In this document: positions 45,641 to 56,908 of the stretch, piece after piece
How positions within the stretch are numbered: the first letter of the stretch is position 1
Layout of the letters: each line of letters opens with the position of its first letter
Source: Gambelia wislizenii
Taxonomy: Eukaryota > Chordata > Lepidosauria > Squamata > Crotaphytidae
Assembly (NCBI GenBank): GCA_030847615.1
Contig: JAUMIR010000001.1
Location: forward strand, 83,005,501 to 83,069,500
Direction of reading: 5' to 3'
Length of the DNA: 64,000 bases
Program-made: the position numbers and the translations under genes
The notes under the pieces: model-generated
Databases searched by the model: none
What the model saw: only the letters and a program-made list of their open reading frames with translations
What the model was told of the DNA's origin: nothing

Positions 45641-47455
45641 AAATAAGATAGGTCTTACTGTTCCTTCCTTGCTTACTTGCTTTTAGGCATTCTTTAAGAA
45701 TCAACTCATATACATATAGTCTTCCTTTGGTTCCTTCCATTTCATTTCTGTGCATATTCCAGACGTTCCTTTCATTTGCTTGTTGCTCAGCAATGCTTAT
45801 ATGCAGGAGTGGAGTAGACAGCAACATGAGAATCTGAATATGGATGAAGCACTGCAGTAATGCTCTGCATTAGGGATCTTCTGAGTCAAACTGGAATGTG
45901 TGGATTTCATGCCTGATAGACTGGGTTAATGCTTTTTTTCTCTCTGAGTGCAGGCTAGCTGAGGCAATAGTCTCAGGAGAAGCGATACAGGAACCCATTA
46001 GTTCTTTTCATGGAGTGTTACATTTATAGTTAATCTCTGATACTCATAGAGAAGTGAATCTGTGTATGTTGCTAAGGGAATAAGGGCTGCCTAAAACATG
46101 ACAAATTGGGTACACTTATTTGTCATGTAAGTGTCAGTTACATGACACTTACATGTATGTTGACTGAGGGGTGGGGAATAGGCAACTGAGTCTTCTTGGT
46201 ATTAACAGATATTAAATACTTGATGTAGGCAGTACTTTAACTCCTAATGACGTTAGTAATAAATACCAATCCTTATTTATTTTGATTCTTCATGTGAGAT
46301 AATAAAACATGGAAACATTTCCTCATAGATACACAGCTGATACGGCATGGGAATCTAGCAGCGGTATTCTAGAAAGGATGAAATATAACTCAAAAACACT
46401 GCACCCCAACCAGTCTAGTAACAGGAGTATTAGCAGTCTGGGGAAAAGATTTTAAAAAACTAACTCCTTCCCTGTGCCTCCTTTTTGCCACAACTCCAGA
46501 AGAATGAGGTAGGAGTCACATAAAAAGGTGGTAGGGAGCATGTTTTGGATGGAAAACATTGCAAGTTCAGGTTTCAGCAGCTGCCTTTGCTTTCTAAAAA
46601 AAACCTATATGCTTTACTACAGATTGCTTGTCATCTATTACTAATTTTTCAAAACAATAGCTGTATTTTAGAGAAAGAAATTACAGAGAACTAGAATGAT
46701 GCTTGCTGGTTCTCAACTACTACCACAGAATTCCCTTTACTAGTGAAATCAATCTTATCATAGTTTACACATGTCAGAACTTAGATTACACATCAATATT
46801 AGTTAGACTGAACCAGTTATAATAGTCTGACTTCCATTGTTATGATAAATAGCTGTATTTATTTTACGTAAAATACATATATTTTAAGGTACAATAAGCA
46901 CAGAAAAGGCCCAGAAGATTATCAGGGTCTTCTCAAGATCATAATGGAAATGAAAATAATTAGTCTCAGAAGTCTGTAGTTGTACCAGATGGCTTGGAGC
47001 TGAATAAGGAAAGGCTTATAGAGGTATGAGGGAAATGTTTATTAGTTAAAGTAACTTAGCAGCAGAAGTCAGCAATGCACCACAGCTATAGGCATTTATG
47101 AATAACTTTAATGGGATATTAGAATGAATGAACAAACAAGACACAGCCCCTTTGAAAAGCATTTTTAAGTTCTAGGAGGGGACTTCCCCTAATTGACTTA
47201 ATGCTATTTCCAGGTAAGTTTTGGAGGAAAGGGCAGCAGGAAAGAGTTAAGAGATTCATCGAAGGTCAGAGGGAGTCAGGAATATGTGTTCAACTCTCAT
47301 CTCAGTCCCAATGACATTTGCAGGGGTAAAGTACAATAGCAGTTTAGAATTCTGCCAAGAAAGACCTAGCTGTATCATGATTTGGTTAAATCTCATCACA
47401 CACCACCTTCAATTCCATGCTGTTAGAAAGGCTGGTTGTGAATACATTACAAATA
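45641..47455. other. Intergenic, no gene recognised
   Basis: Mostly unique-looking AT-rich sequence. It holds one perfect 13-bp-arm palindrome (46124-46155), listed separately. Confidence 0.5.
46124..46155. repeat. Perfect hairpin, 13-bp arms
   Basis: CATGTAAGTGTCA is inverted as TGACACTTACATG across a 6-base loop (GTTACA). No T-run follows, so no terminator is implied. Confidence 0.85.
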
Positions 47456-48017
47456 CAGTGGGCCTGGGGTTTGGTTCTAGGACTCCTTGTGGATACAAAA
47501 ATCCATGGATACTCAAGTCCCATTATATATGTAAGAATCCAGTCAGAACTTCAATTTACTCAGACAATAATCACTGGTTAAAGTGTTTTATTGGAGAGGT
47601 AAATAAGTGAACAGGTCCAAGGATATTGGCAGAACTGGCTCATAGGAAGAAAGTGTTGGGTTTAAAAGGGGACTTGACCCATCCTCCTCCCAGCCTGATG
47701 TGACCTCGGAAATGAGATACCAGCCTGCCAGCCCCCTGGGAAACTCAATGTACTTACATTGCAGCCCCCCCTACCATCCATAACCAATCTATAGCCCTAC
47801 AGCACATGACAGGAAACTGACTGGAGCTAGGCTAAGCAAGGCCTAGCTAAAGTCAGGATCCTGACAATATACAATGGCATAGTAAAATGGTATCCCTTTT
47901 ACAAAATGGCAAAATCAAGGTTGGCTTTTGGGATTTATTTATTTTTTTAATTTCTGCATCTATGGATTCCACCATCCATGGATGCAGAATCTGTGGGCAT
48001 GGATGGAGGACTATCTG
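47456..48017. mobile_element. pogo/Tigger-like MITE, split by a solo LTR
   Basis: Left part 47456-47529 (GGGGTTTGGTTCTAGGACTC, AATCCATGGATACTCAAGTC) and right part 47867-48017 (AATGGCATAGTAAAATGG, AAAATCAAGGTTGGCTTTTG, ending GAGGACTATCTG before TA) together match the other Tigger-like copies. A short deletion affects the left terminus. Confidence 0.8.
47530..47866 (-). mobile_element. Solo LTR with 5-bp target duplication
   Basis: A 337-bp insertion with TG...CA ends (TGTAAGAATCC ... AGGATCCTGACA) is bounded by ATATA at 47525-29 and 47867-71. On the minus strand it has a TTTAAA TATA-like box (47658-63) and, ~80 bp on, an AATAAA signal, in LTR order. Internal retroviral sequence is absent, so this is the product of LTR-LTR recombination. 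Confidence 0.8.
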
Positions 48018-48752
48018 TACAATAGTTTGCTGAACCTAGTGGTGATGGTTTGCCACCATTTCCAGGTTGAATCCCTCTTGCTAAAAGTTGTCTTCTTGAC
48101 AGTACACATGCTATAGCTGTAATTTTAAATTGTTCCACAAAACACTACTATCATGGATGGTCGTTTGCCATGTTTTTCAATATGTCATTGATGGTCCATG
48201 GCTGAAGGAGCTGTGCTCATCACAAAACTTCTCCAAATGCTCAGACCACAAGCCAATGGTGTTCTTATAGACTTTTTTGCCATTAGTGGAAGTGTGAAGG
48301 GAAAAAAACCCACTTGTATGGTGAGAGGCTCGACCCAAAGGTCATAGCTCCTGCACATTAATTTAGAACTGTCTTTGTGTTTAGCCCCAAATGTGCCAAC
48401 TATTTCTCAACCAAAACTCCAACCATTAGCTTGTTCATTTGTGTCTTGCTTCAACAGGTAAGGTTTGTATAATATTTACTTTAAAAAACTAAACTAAATT
48501 AAATAGTCACCCAGTTTTGAATAATGATGATGAAAAATAATTTTAAAAGTAAGCATGTTTCCCTGAAATCAGGCGTTGATTTCATGGTTAAGTGAAGCAA
48601 GATGAGTTTAAGTGTAGTCCAAGTATCCCAGAGCAACTGTGGTGACTATATGCCTGCAAAGAACAAATGAGTACAGGGAGAAACATGTACTAAGAAACTG
48701 CTAATTGTCAAAATGGTGGCCCCTTTCTCTTTCTGGATTTATGTTTGACAAA
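48018..48752. other. Intergenic, no gene recognised
   Basis: No long frame or repeat boundary seen. Confidence 0.5.
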
Positions 48753-49125
48753 GGAGATTTTCACATGGGCTATATATCCCGTGGCAGGAACAGAACAGGG
48801 TCAGGAAAGGTTTTCCCTTTCAGATGACATCGACCCTGTTCTGTCCTGCATCCGTCCTGCTCCCATGCCTATTCTGGAATAATGTATTCATGATGAAAGA
48901 TCATGAATAGACCACTAGTTCCGTATCTGTCATGGAATCACAGGTGTGCGAACAGGAGCTCTGTTCCTGTTCCGAAATGACAGCCTCAGAGGGGAGGTCC
49001 GTTCCGAGCACTTCCTGGCACAATCTTGACATCCAGATAAGTAGCACCCTTTATTTTACCCTCCCGGTTTTGACTGTGTACTTTAAAGTATGTTTTTGTG
49101 CTTGGTGAACTGATTTGATGTTTGG

Positions 49126-49166
<41 letters not shown>

Positions 49167-49395
49167 ATTTACCTCCCAGTTGTTCTCTTGTGAGAGCAGC
49201 TGGGATTTCAATTCCTGGTCATAAATGCAGCCTTATGACAGCTGCATTTACGGCTGGCCAGCAAGGGGAGGGGGAGCCTGTTCCTGCTGCAGAATTAAGG
49301 TATGTGTGTGAAAGGTTTATTTTATTCCGTGGCAGAAATGGGAGAGGAGGTGGAGGGGCAGTAACAGGGCATTTTGGCCCCGTGTGAAAATCTCC
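48753..49395. mobile_element. PIF/Harbinger-like MITE (GGAGATTTTC termini)
   Basis: The ends GGAGATTTTCACATGGG and CCCCGTGTGAAAATCTCC are inverted, with flanks AAA/ATA (a degraded 3-bp duplication). The interior is homologous to 37948-38540. A perfect (ATT)n microsatellite lies at 49127-49164. Confidence 0.75.
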
Positions 49396-49829
49396 ATAGG
49401 ATGTTTTTTTAAAAAAAAAAATCTAGAAAACTGTTCTTTGAAAAATTCTTTATTTTGGAACCTGAGCCAATTTTGCATTTTAAAAAAAGATTTTGCCTTT
49501 AAAAAAAAGATTTCTGCCATCAGTTGATCCAACACAAAAGAAAATGAAATAGGAGCTCCTAAGACTTACCTAGGAGGAGTTATGTGGCCTGTGGCACCAG
49601 TTCACATTGTAAAGAGCTGTCATCTTCTTTCCCCTGAGTTGGTCCCTTCTTTCCAGGCTCCTTTACAGGTTCTGGGCCCAGGAAGAGGCAGCCAATCAGA
49701 GTGCAACAGGGGAGGTGCTTCCAATGTCCCTTTGTTCACACTTATCTAGATCCTTTTCCAGAAGACTTATGGTGACTTTGGAGATAATGATTTTGTAGGG
49801 AGCATTCGGTTCTGTAGCCCTACAACCTT
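49396..49829. other. Intergenic, possibly leader of the next element
   Basis: A/T-rich runs near 49405-49510, then sequence without a gene. It may include the upstream part of the tyrosine-recombinase element, but nothing in it is recognisable. Confidence 0.4.
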
Positions 49830-51250
49830 TAAAGCCTGTACCAGGGTTGTCAGTGAATTCATAGCATTCTCTGCCAAGGGAGGAGTAAAAGGGAGCTGTT
49901 TTGGAGTGGATGGTGCTACAGTACTTAGCCTATTTAAAGTCCCAGCCTTATATCACAAGGACAGTAGCTATCCACATGGCAGTGGATGATTTTTAGCTGA
50001 TCCTTTGGCATCCTGACCCATGTGATTCCTTCTTTGCATGTAGGGCATTGCAAGGTTGAGTAAGTGTTAATCCTTCACAATCCAACAGCAGGAGGCCTTT
50101 AGCCACCACCTTGTTTGGTCTGATAGTCAGGTTTTTGACTAAGATTTGTCAGTCCCTAGGGAGTCCCTCTTTGGTGACCTGTGGGTAGAGGAACTGGTGG
50201 CTGGCTCCAAGACTGACTGACTTACAGGATATAGACACGGGTGACATGATGGTGCAGCTACGCATTAGAAAATCCAAAACAGATCAAATGCATAGAGGGT
50301 CCAGCTGAGGGCATATGGTGACTGCCTGTGTTTAGTACAGGCAGTCACAAGATACTTGACGTGCCACCCTGGCTCTTTCCTCAGGCATGACAACTGGTCC
50401 CCATTGACAAGGTTCCATTTTATGTCAGTGCTGTGATTGTGCCTAACATGACTGAGGCTTCCAGCTAACAAGTTTGGAGGCCATTCCTTCAGGACTGGGA
50501 CTGCCACAGTAGCTTCTAGTATGCGAATTCTCAAGACACACATTCCAATATTGTGAGAATAGGCAGCACATTCTGTATACTTACAGCTGAATATCAGGCT
50601 CCTCAGAGAAATCTTTCTGCCTTATAGTCACTACTGGAAGCATGCCTGAATTTGTGGGTGCAGTCTCATCTATTGGGCTGCTGAATATGACACATCCAAT
50701 GGTTGGGGAAGGATCTTTGCTTGGAATATCAGATCAAAATCACTTGCACTGGGCTCAGAGGAATGTACTGGGACTCACCACTGCCTATCATCTATTGCCA
50801 AGCAAATATTGGTCCCTGGATGTTATCATTGTTCAACTAGGAGAGCATGACCTGACTTCTCAGAGGAATCTGGACTTGATTCTGACAGCCAAGAAGGATC
50901 TATACATTATAATGATCTACTTTCTGCACACAATTTTTTGGTCAAACTCATTGGAGTGCCACTGTCAGCAGGGTGTTTCTGATCTGACAAAGATTGACAT
51001 GGGAAGAAGAAAGGTTAGTAAAAATGCTGCCAACTTTGCAATGGTACATGGGAGGCCACCTCTTTCAGCACATGGACATTTCTTTCCAGTTGGAGGTGCT
51101 TTATCTGCCTGGTGGGTACACAGTTTGGACAAGGGGAAAAACAGCTGGTTGCATGGAATATGGTAGAGGCTTTGGTTATGGTTGCAGCTATTACAACCTC
51201 TGTAAGAAGCCAAGTGACAGCAAACATCTTTGCTTCCATTCCAAATCTCT
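49830..51250 (+). pseudogene. DIRS/Ngaro-type element relic: tyrosine recombinase plus SGNH hydrolase
   Basis: Reading across shifting plus-strand frames gives one protein in order. Near 49920: LQYLAYLKSQPYI..TVAIHMA (core-binding helix region). Near 50270: RIRKSKTDQ, then SPLTRFHFMSVL near 50400, then GGHSFRTGTATVAS (about 50476-50517), which holds the H-x2-R box of tyrosine recombinases. A VYLQLNIR stretch follows (position of the catalytic Tyr). Then comes an SGNH-hydrolase domain: CGCSLIYWAAEY (block I, Ser), DVIIVQLGEHDLTSQ near 50818-50862 (block III) and LYLPGGYTVWTRGK near 51098-51140 (block V, Asp-Gly-Val-His lost). Stops and frameshifts are many. The recombinase would integrate a circular DNA intermediate; the hydrolase's role is unknown. 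No reverse transcriptase is recognised upstream. Confidence 0.7.
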
Positions 51251-52401
51251 CCCTTTATTTGTAAAGACTGGCATTACAATCAAAAAGGACTCAAAATGGA
51301 GTGATGTACACATCATTTGGTGTTTTGTGACGCAACTAATGAAATCCCTGAATGGATATTGCTTCACCTTTGATTTTAAAAATTGACCTAAGAAAATTTT
51401 AAATTCCACTAATGATCACAAATGCCAAACTGAACCAAAACAAAAAAGAACAGAAAAATGAAATAAAACAGAACTACCAGCAAGTTCATAACATATACAT
51501 AGTGGGTTGATGACATTGGTTTCAAATGTACAATAAAGCCCACAACACTTTATTACTATGAATGTTTTCTCATGTTGATCAACTTGCTTCAGAAGGTTGC
51601 TTTTTTGTTGTTTAAACTTGCATAATAAACATGCAATGAAATAATCCTTTTTATTAGTTTTTTCTGCAGTCTTTTTTGTTTTCATACAAAGATTTCATAA
51701 AGTTGCAGTGCTGCACCAGAGCATTACCAAAATAAGTGTAAGAGATAAAGAGGAAGATACCTGTGAATTTAGCATAATGAGGAAAAAAAACTTTTTTTAT
51801 CCTGAGACACGCCATTATCCTATGAAAAGGTGTGCACAACCAAATCCCTCCCACGTCCCTCCAAAAGAGAAAATAAATATTAATTGGGACAAAAGAGAGG
51901 ACAAATAAAGAAAATATAAGATGTCATCATGCACCTATCTTCTGCATAGCTCAACCTACATATAGTAAGGCACTATTTCCCCACAACGTAGTGTCCACAA
52001 CAATCCTTTACAGCACTCTGTGAACTACAGAGTTCCTTCCAGGATGATGAAATAAACTGAATGAATGTGGTTATCAGGTTAACCCATGTGTGGTTATTGA
52101 GTTACCCCAGGCAGTCTCAGAGGGAAAAAAAGCTGTCTCAAGTCTCTTTTTGTGTGCATGTTATGTATGGGGATTTGTTGTGTGGGTTCTTTTTCTTCTC
52201 TTCCCAGAGTTATGTTTTTATTGTTCTCAAAACAAACACAGAAGGAAAAAAGGACAGCTGAGTCATCAAAAAGAAAGAAAGAAAAAGCTTTAGTGCTCCA
52301 AACAGCACACTGCTTAACAGGTCCGGGAAATCTGGGTAGACATTCCCAAAGGAGTTAGGAGAGGTGTTGGTGGTTTCTCAAGAAATGGTCCTTGACTATA
52401 A
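51251..52401 (-). other. RYR2: Probable RYR2 3' untranslated region
   Basis: This is sequence downstream of the RYR2 stop codon on the minus strand, AT-rich and without introns or repeats that I recognise. Candidate AATAAA poly(A) signals on the minus strand lie at 52222-52217, 51655-51650 and 51554-51549. I cannot tell which is used. The lower boundary is set only by the retroelement relic. Confidence 0.5.
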
Positions 52402-52524
<123 letters not shown>

Positions 52525-53564
52525 TTAATAGATCTTTACAACCTTCTTGTCATTTAACCTGGAACTTTCAATCATTACTGCAAGTATGAAAAGATACTTT
52601 TGAGAAGATTTTGAAAACTGAGCTTTATATATTGAAATGGGACATTAGTTAATTACCATGAAAATCCATCCTAGACCATTAAGGAGACCACATCCAGGAA
52701 TGGGTTAACTAACATCGCCACCCAGGCCAGACAGGAGTAAGACAATTCCTTTTTTAAAGATTCTTTTCTCCTGGCCCCTCCTACCAGTTTTTTCTATAGC
52801 TCAGCACTGATAAGTTGAAGAGATAAAAGACACTGATAAATAGTAAGAAATAAGCAGATAGACAAACTGGTCATATGATGCCAAGCCTAAAACAGAGATC
52901 CAAATCACGCCAGCACTAAGGGAGGGTGTGGATGCAGTCTAGAATGGACCTTCATGATAAGTAATGAATGCAACATCTTCAGACCTTGGAGAAGGAGCCA
53001 CCCAGTAACACTTATCTTCCAAAAGCTGTCTCACCAAGGTAGTTTGTCAATTATATAATGTATTTTAAATGTAGAAGGACTAGATCAGGTGGGCATGCTG
53101 CATTTTTTGTTCTAGATAATCTCTTAGTTGAAAAGACTGATGCAGCCTAGCTGGAAAGGGCTCTTACATTCCACAGACTACAATAATGCAAGTTTTGAGC
53201 CAACTAACCAGCTAATTCTTTGAGGGAGGAGCATTTTTGTTTAACTTTTCTGCTGCGCTAGAAATAGCCATGGCTGCTTCATCTCCAACCCCATCTGTAA
53301 CCCAGTCACTTCCTGAAAGATTGAAGATGTTTTGTGGTCCAGAACTGAAGTCTCCAGGACCATGTGATCAATAGCAGGTCCTGCTGAACTACCCTGTTTG
53401 TCAAGTACTGGGGCCACTCTCTCTTCACCTCTGCAGAGTTATTTAGAATTGCTTCTGAGAATAGTTATGGAGATAGGAGTCCTGGAGGAGCCAGAACAAG
53501 AAAGAAATGAATGGCAGGTACAGACTAATAAGTCATAAGACAAATACACAATGACAAGTCACCT

Positions 53565-53745
53565 GTCAACTTATCAAGACCCCATGAATTTCATAGGATT
53601 TTCTTAGGTGAGGAATAATCAGAAGTGGTTTTGCCAGTTGTTGTTTTTTTTCATCTGAAGGATAGCCTGCTGGCCTCCAATCCAAGTATTGATTAGCTTT
53701 AAGATCAGACAGGATCTGCTGCCTTTAGAGTATTTAGGCAGCTAG
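53565..53745 (-). mobile_element. 5S-rRNA-derived SINE (5S-Sauria type)
   Basis: On the minus strand the head reads CAGATCCTGTCTGATCTTAA, AGCTAATCAATACTTGGATT and GGAGGCCAGCAGG, a decayed 5S rRNA 3' half with its internal pol III promoter (box C). The plus-strand left part (CAACTTATCAAGACCCCATG, TAGGATTTTCTTAGG) is the BovB-like 3' region shared with Sauria SINEs. It lies in the last RYR2 intron. Confidence 0.75.
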
Positions 53746-54507
53746 ACAGCACTTAGGCATTGTTTGATAAGTACACATGCATGAGGAATGTCTTTTCCCT
53801 TGATTGCTATTTTCCCACCCAAGTCATTATATCCACTAAAGAAGGGAAAGGACAGGGACAAGAAAAAGGAGAAACAGCAGGGAAATAACATTTTCCCCCT
53901 TTTATGGAAGAAAAAAGAAGACAAAGAGAGAAAAGATGAACAAACTGCACAGAAAGAAAAGGTGAGCAGGAATAAACAAGGCAACCACAGAAGAGGAACA
54001 AATATGTCTCACCTGAGTTGAGGCAGGTGGGGGAAATGAGGAAGATTGAAAAGTCTAACAAAGGGACTATTTAGTTATGTGACTCCTGCCTGAAATGGGT
54101 AGTAATAGTAGTTGGTGGCACTGGGGAGGGGGTGCGGAGAGACCAAAGTGCACCAGCTTTAATGACACCACAGGTTAACTCATTTGTGGGTGGCTCCTTC
54201 TCTGTAGTCTGAGAATATGTTTAACAAACAAACACTTAGTGATTAAAATATATTTAGAAATGCATTAAAAAGCATTTAACAAGAATTGCAAATACAATGG
54301 GCACAATCCACACCTTCACCTTCACAGGCCAATGGACAGTTGGGAAGTCCTGGTCATTTTACAGAAAACTATTAATAAAAGAGTAACTTCAGATGCTACA
54401 GTGAGAATACTAGGAAGGAAGCAAGCTTCTAAAGCACTGGCTTTCACCCTTTGGCCCTGAAGTCCAAGAAATAGAGGAATGAGGTTGAGATCCATAGACT
54501 TAAAGTA

Positions 54508-54528
54508 ACACACACACACACACACACA
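54508..54528. repeat. (AC)n microsatellite
   Basis: Ten perfect AC units in the last RYR2 intron, just 3' of the 52-bp exon. Confidence 0.9.
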
Positions 54529-54614
54529 TTCTTGTGTAATGGGCTCCTAGCTACCAGTGTCAAGTCATATTGAGGAGTTTCCATTCTGTCAGAAACCTTC
54601 TCTTGTTGACTTAC

Positions 54615-54666
54615 CTGTCCAGTATGTTCAGTTTCATCTTTATTAATGAGATACATTAGGAAAAAT
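54615..54666 (-). CDS. RYR2: RYR2 exon: C-terminal domain helix
   Basis: 52 bp: one base completing leucine, then FFLMYLINKDETEHTGQ. The acceptor is TTTCTTTATCTTAG and the donor CAG|GTAAGT at 54614. The residues are the conserved helix before the last exon. The intron upstream of it is the shortest in this part of the gene (275 bp). Confidence 0.95.
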
Positions 54667-54941
54667 CTAAGATAAAGAAAGAAAATGTTGTTCATGATAC
54701 AGACAATATTATTAAAAATTAAATATTATTTTTATATTGTACTGAAGATATGGAAAATGGATGAAAAATACAATGATCTGATTATTAGAAATGAAAGGAA
54801 GTCCCATAGTTTAAAAAGGCATGCATAATTAATTATATATGACTTTGGAGAATGGTATGAGTTACCTAAGGTCTATATATCAAAATATTGTCTTGTTTGA
54901 TTTCCTTGTGAGACGTATGCTGGAGACATTAAAGTACTTAC

Positions 54942-55042
54942 AAATAATTAGCCAAGTTGTGCTCCTGTAGAGTGTGTGTTTCAAAACCATGGGGCACTGT
55001 GTCAAAGTAATCATTACCTATCCCACAGATAAAACATTTGGT
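54942..55042 (-). CDS. RYR2: RYR2 exon: zinc-binding C-terminal domain
   Basis: 101 bp encode 33 residues, [20 protein letters not shown] to EHNLANY, plus two bases of a leucine codon. C-x2-C (CFIC) and H-x4-H (HTLQEH) supply the four ligands of the zinc-finger-like site in the receptor's C-terminal domain. That domain, with the core, forms the Ca2+, ATP and caffeine binding region that controls the gate. The acceptor is TTATTATTTTAG at 55044-55043, and the donor is TT|GTAAGT at 54941, a perfect consensus. Confidence 0.96.
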
Positions 55043-55849
55043 CTAAAATAATAAAGAAAATATATACATTATTCAAAGGTTAGCAACAGTACACGAGAAA
55101 GTTTGAAATGATAAATACCAAGTTTACAATTCAGTTAGCAAGAGTTCTTAATCTTTTCTGCTGGCTCAGGCAAGTACTTAAATAGAAATGTTAAGTCATC
55201 ATAACCTCTTTGTTCTTTGTACTAAAATTACTCTGTTGAACAGCAAAGGGGGAAGTAAGAGAAAGAACTATGCAGAACTACAGAAAGGAGTATAAAGAAT
55301 ACTCATATTTGTTCTAGTCCTCAAAACATTAAGACACCTTGTCAAGAAAACAGTCAACAGCCACAGCATCTTTTATACAAGAAAACCCTGTATTTTATGC
55401 AAAATAATTATACTGTTTCCTCTGCAAAAATGTCTGATCTGGCACAAAAATTCTTTTCACACACAAAAAAAAGGCACGAACTGTGTAAAGCTTGGGAAAG
55501 GGGGCAAAAGTTCTCATAATCTCTCTCATGTGCAGTGCAGAAAATTTCTGAAATTATTCATGCTTGCATGCAAAAATGAAACAATGCAGAAAATGTCATC
55601 CCTAAATACAGCTCTTCCTTATTTGTTTTTCCTAGGCTGTTTGTAGCTAGATCAGTCATATCACATTGGGAGAAAACATGCATTGAATATAGAGAGAAAT
55701 ATAGAAAGAGAAAAGATTCACTCCCTACCATGTATGATTAAAACATATCTCAATAAGCAAGGCTTGAAAGACATTGGAGAACCAAGTAAAACTCAGTATA
55801 GATTGTATAATACTACAAGACATCCCACTATCAACCAACCAACCAATCA

Positions 55850-56760
55850 ATCAGTCAATCAATCAAGCACTTTATTTATATTCTGTTCTGCCCCAAGACT
55901 GGGACTTAAAGTTGCTTATTAATTAAAAGAAATACAAATACAACCACATGTAGCTAAAACATACAAAAATCAAGGTTAAAATGGTCTTAAAATACCCATA
56001 AAATTAAAACCATTTAAAATACCAAAATTGTAAAAGTCATACAGCACATTAAAACAGAAAGCCCTTACATGTAAAACAACAGTTCCCAATGACAGCTAGA
56101 ATAAGGAGGTCTTCACCTGCTAATGAATGGACAGCAAGCAAAGAACCAGCTTAGCCTCCCGCAGAAAGTTCAAGAGGGGCTTGTCTACACAGGCAAAAAA
56201 ATTGTTTTTTGCTTCAAATCACATTTTCCTGGTCTGCAGTGACCCCACATAGATCTTGTTAACACCACTCACATGTTGTTAAAGAAAAGCGAGAGTGGCA
56301 TTACTAGCTACACATTTCCCCTAGGCAAGCTCACTTTCGTGTGAAAGGGCAGTTCTGCTATGATCATGTCTTATACTTCACATTATTTTCAGCCACACAG
56401 CTGTGTCTACTCCACTTCTTCCCCCGCCATGCATGCAAACATGCAAATATGTAGAGGTGTGCTAATATTGATATACAAGTATCCACACAAATGCACTTTC
56501 AAAATATAATAGCAAGTACATGCTGGCAAAATGTAAATAGAAACAGAGGAAATAGCCATTCCTGGAGGAATGATCAGGTGACCCCAAACCCCAGCGGGGC
56601 TGTTGTAACAAGGGAATCATGTGCCCAGTTAACAATATGGCAGTGGCTCTTTGAACTAGCTGAAGTTACTGAACATTTTTCAAAGGCAGCTCTACACAGA
56701 GTGCACTACAGTAATCCAAACAGGATGTAACTAAGATATGCACCATGGCCAAGTCAAATG
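55850..56760 (-). mobile_element. L2-like LINE remnant
   Basis: AAGCACTTTATTTATATTC, then GACTGGGACTTAAAGTTGC and a long A-rich run is the reverse of an L2 3' end. 56100-56160 and 56640-56755 (ACACAGAGTGCACTACAGTA, ATGCACCATGGCCAAGTC) match L2 sequence further upstream. Another sequence, starting GGCTTGTCTACACAGG near 56175, seems inserted between. It lies in an RYR2 intron. Confidence 0.5.
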
Positions 56761-56843
56761 TCCCCAGCAGTCAGCACATGAGTTTTAATTGAAAAAATGT
56801 ACAATATATTATGAAGCGCATAGAAAATGCTGAAATTTATTAC

Positions 56844-56908
56844 CTCCATGTCTTCTTTAACTTGTTCCTGCTGATCTCTTAATTCTCCAAATGCATCAAT
56901 AATTAATC
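56844..56908 (-). CDS. RYR2: RYR2 exon: cytosolic extension of S6
   Basis: 65 bp: the last two bases of the split glycine codon, then [20 protein letters not shown] and E. The acceptor is ATTTATTACTAG and the donor GAG|GTAATA at 56843. The peptide is the cytosolic end of the S6 helix, rich in charged residues, which links the gate to the C-terminal domain. The exon is short and conserved. The frame fits exactly between its neighbours (phase 1 in, phase 0 out), which supports the boundaries. Confidence 0.95.

Noticed and set aside
46124..46155. Transcription terminator
   Set aside because: The hairpin lacks a T-run, and the setting is vertebrate intergenic DNA where such terminators do not apply.
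50642..51166. 174-codon frame taken as a host gene
   Set aside because: Its content is one frame of a decayed SGNH-hydrolase domain belonging to a retroelement; neighbouring frames hold the missing parts.
53700..53740. Functional 5S rRNA gene
   Set aside because: Only a decayed part of 5S is present, fused to a SINE 3' region. No complete 5S sequence.
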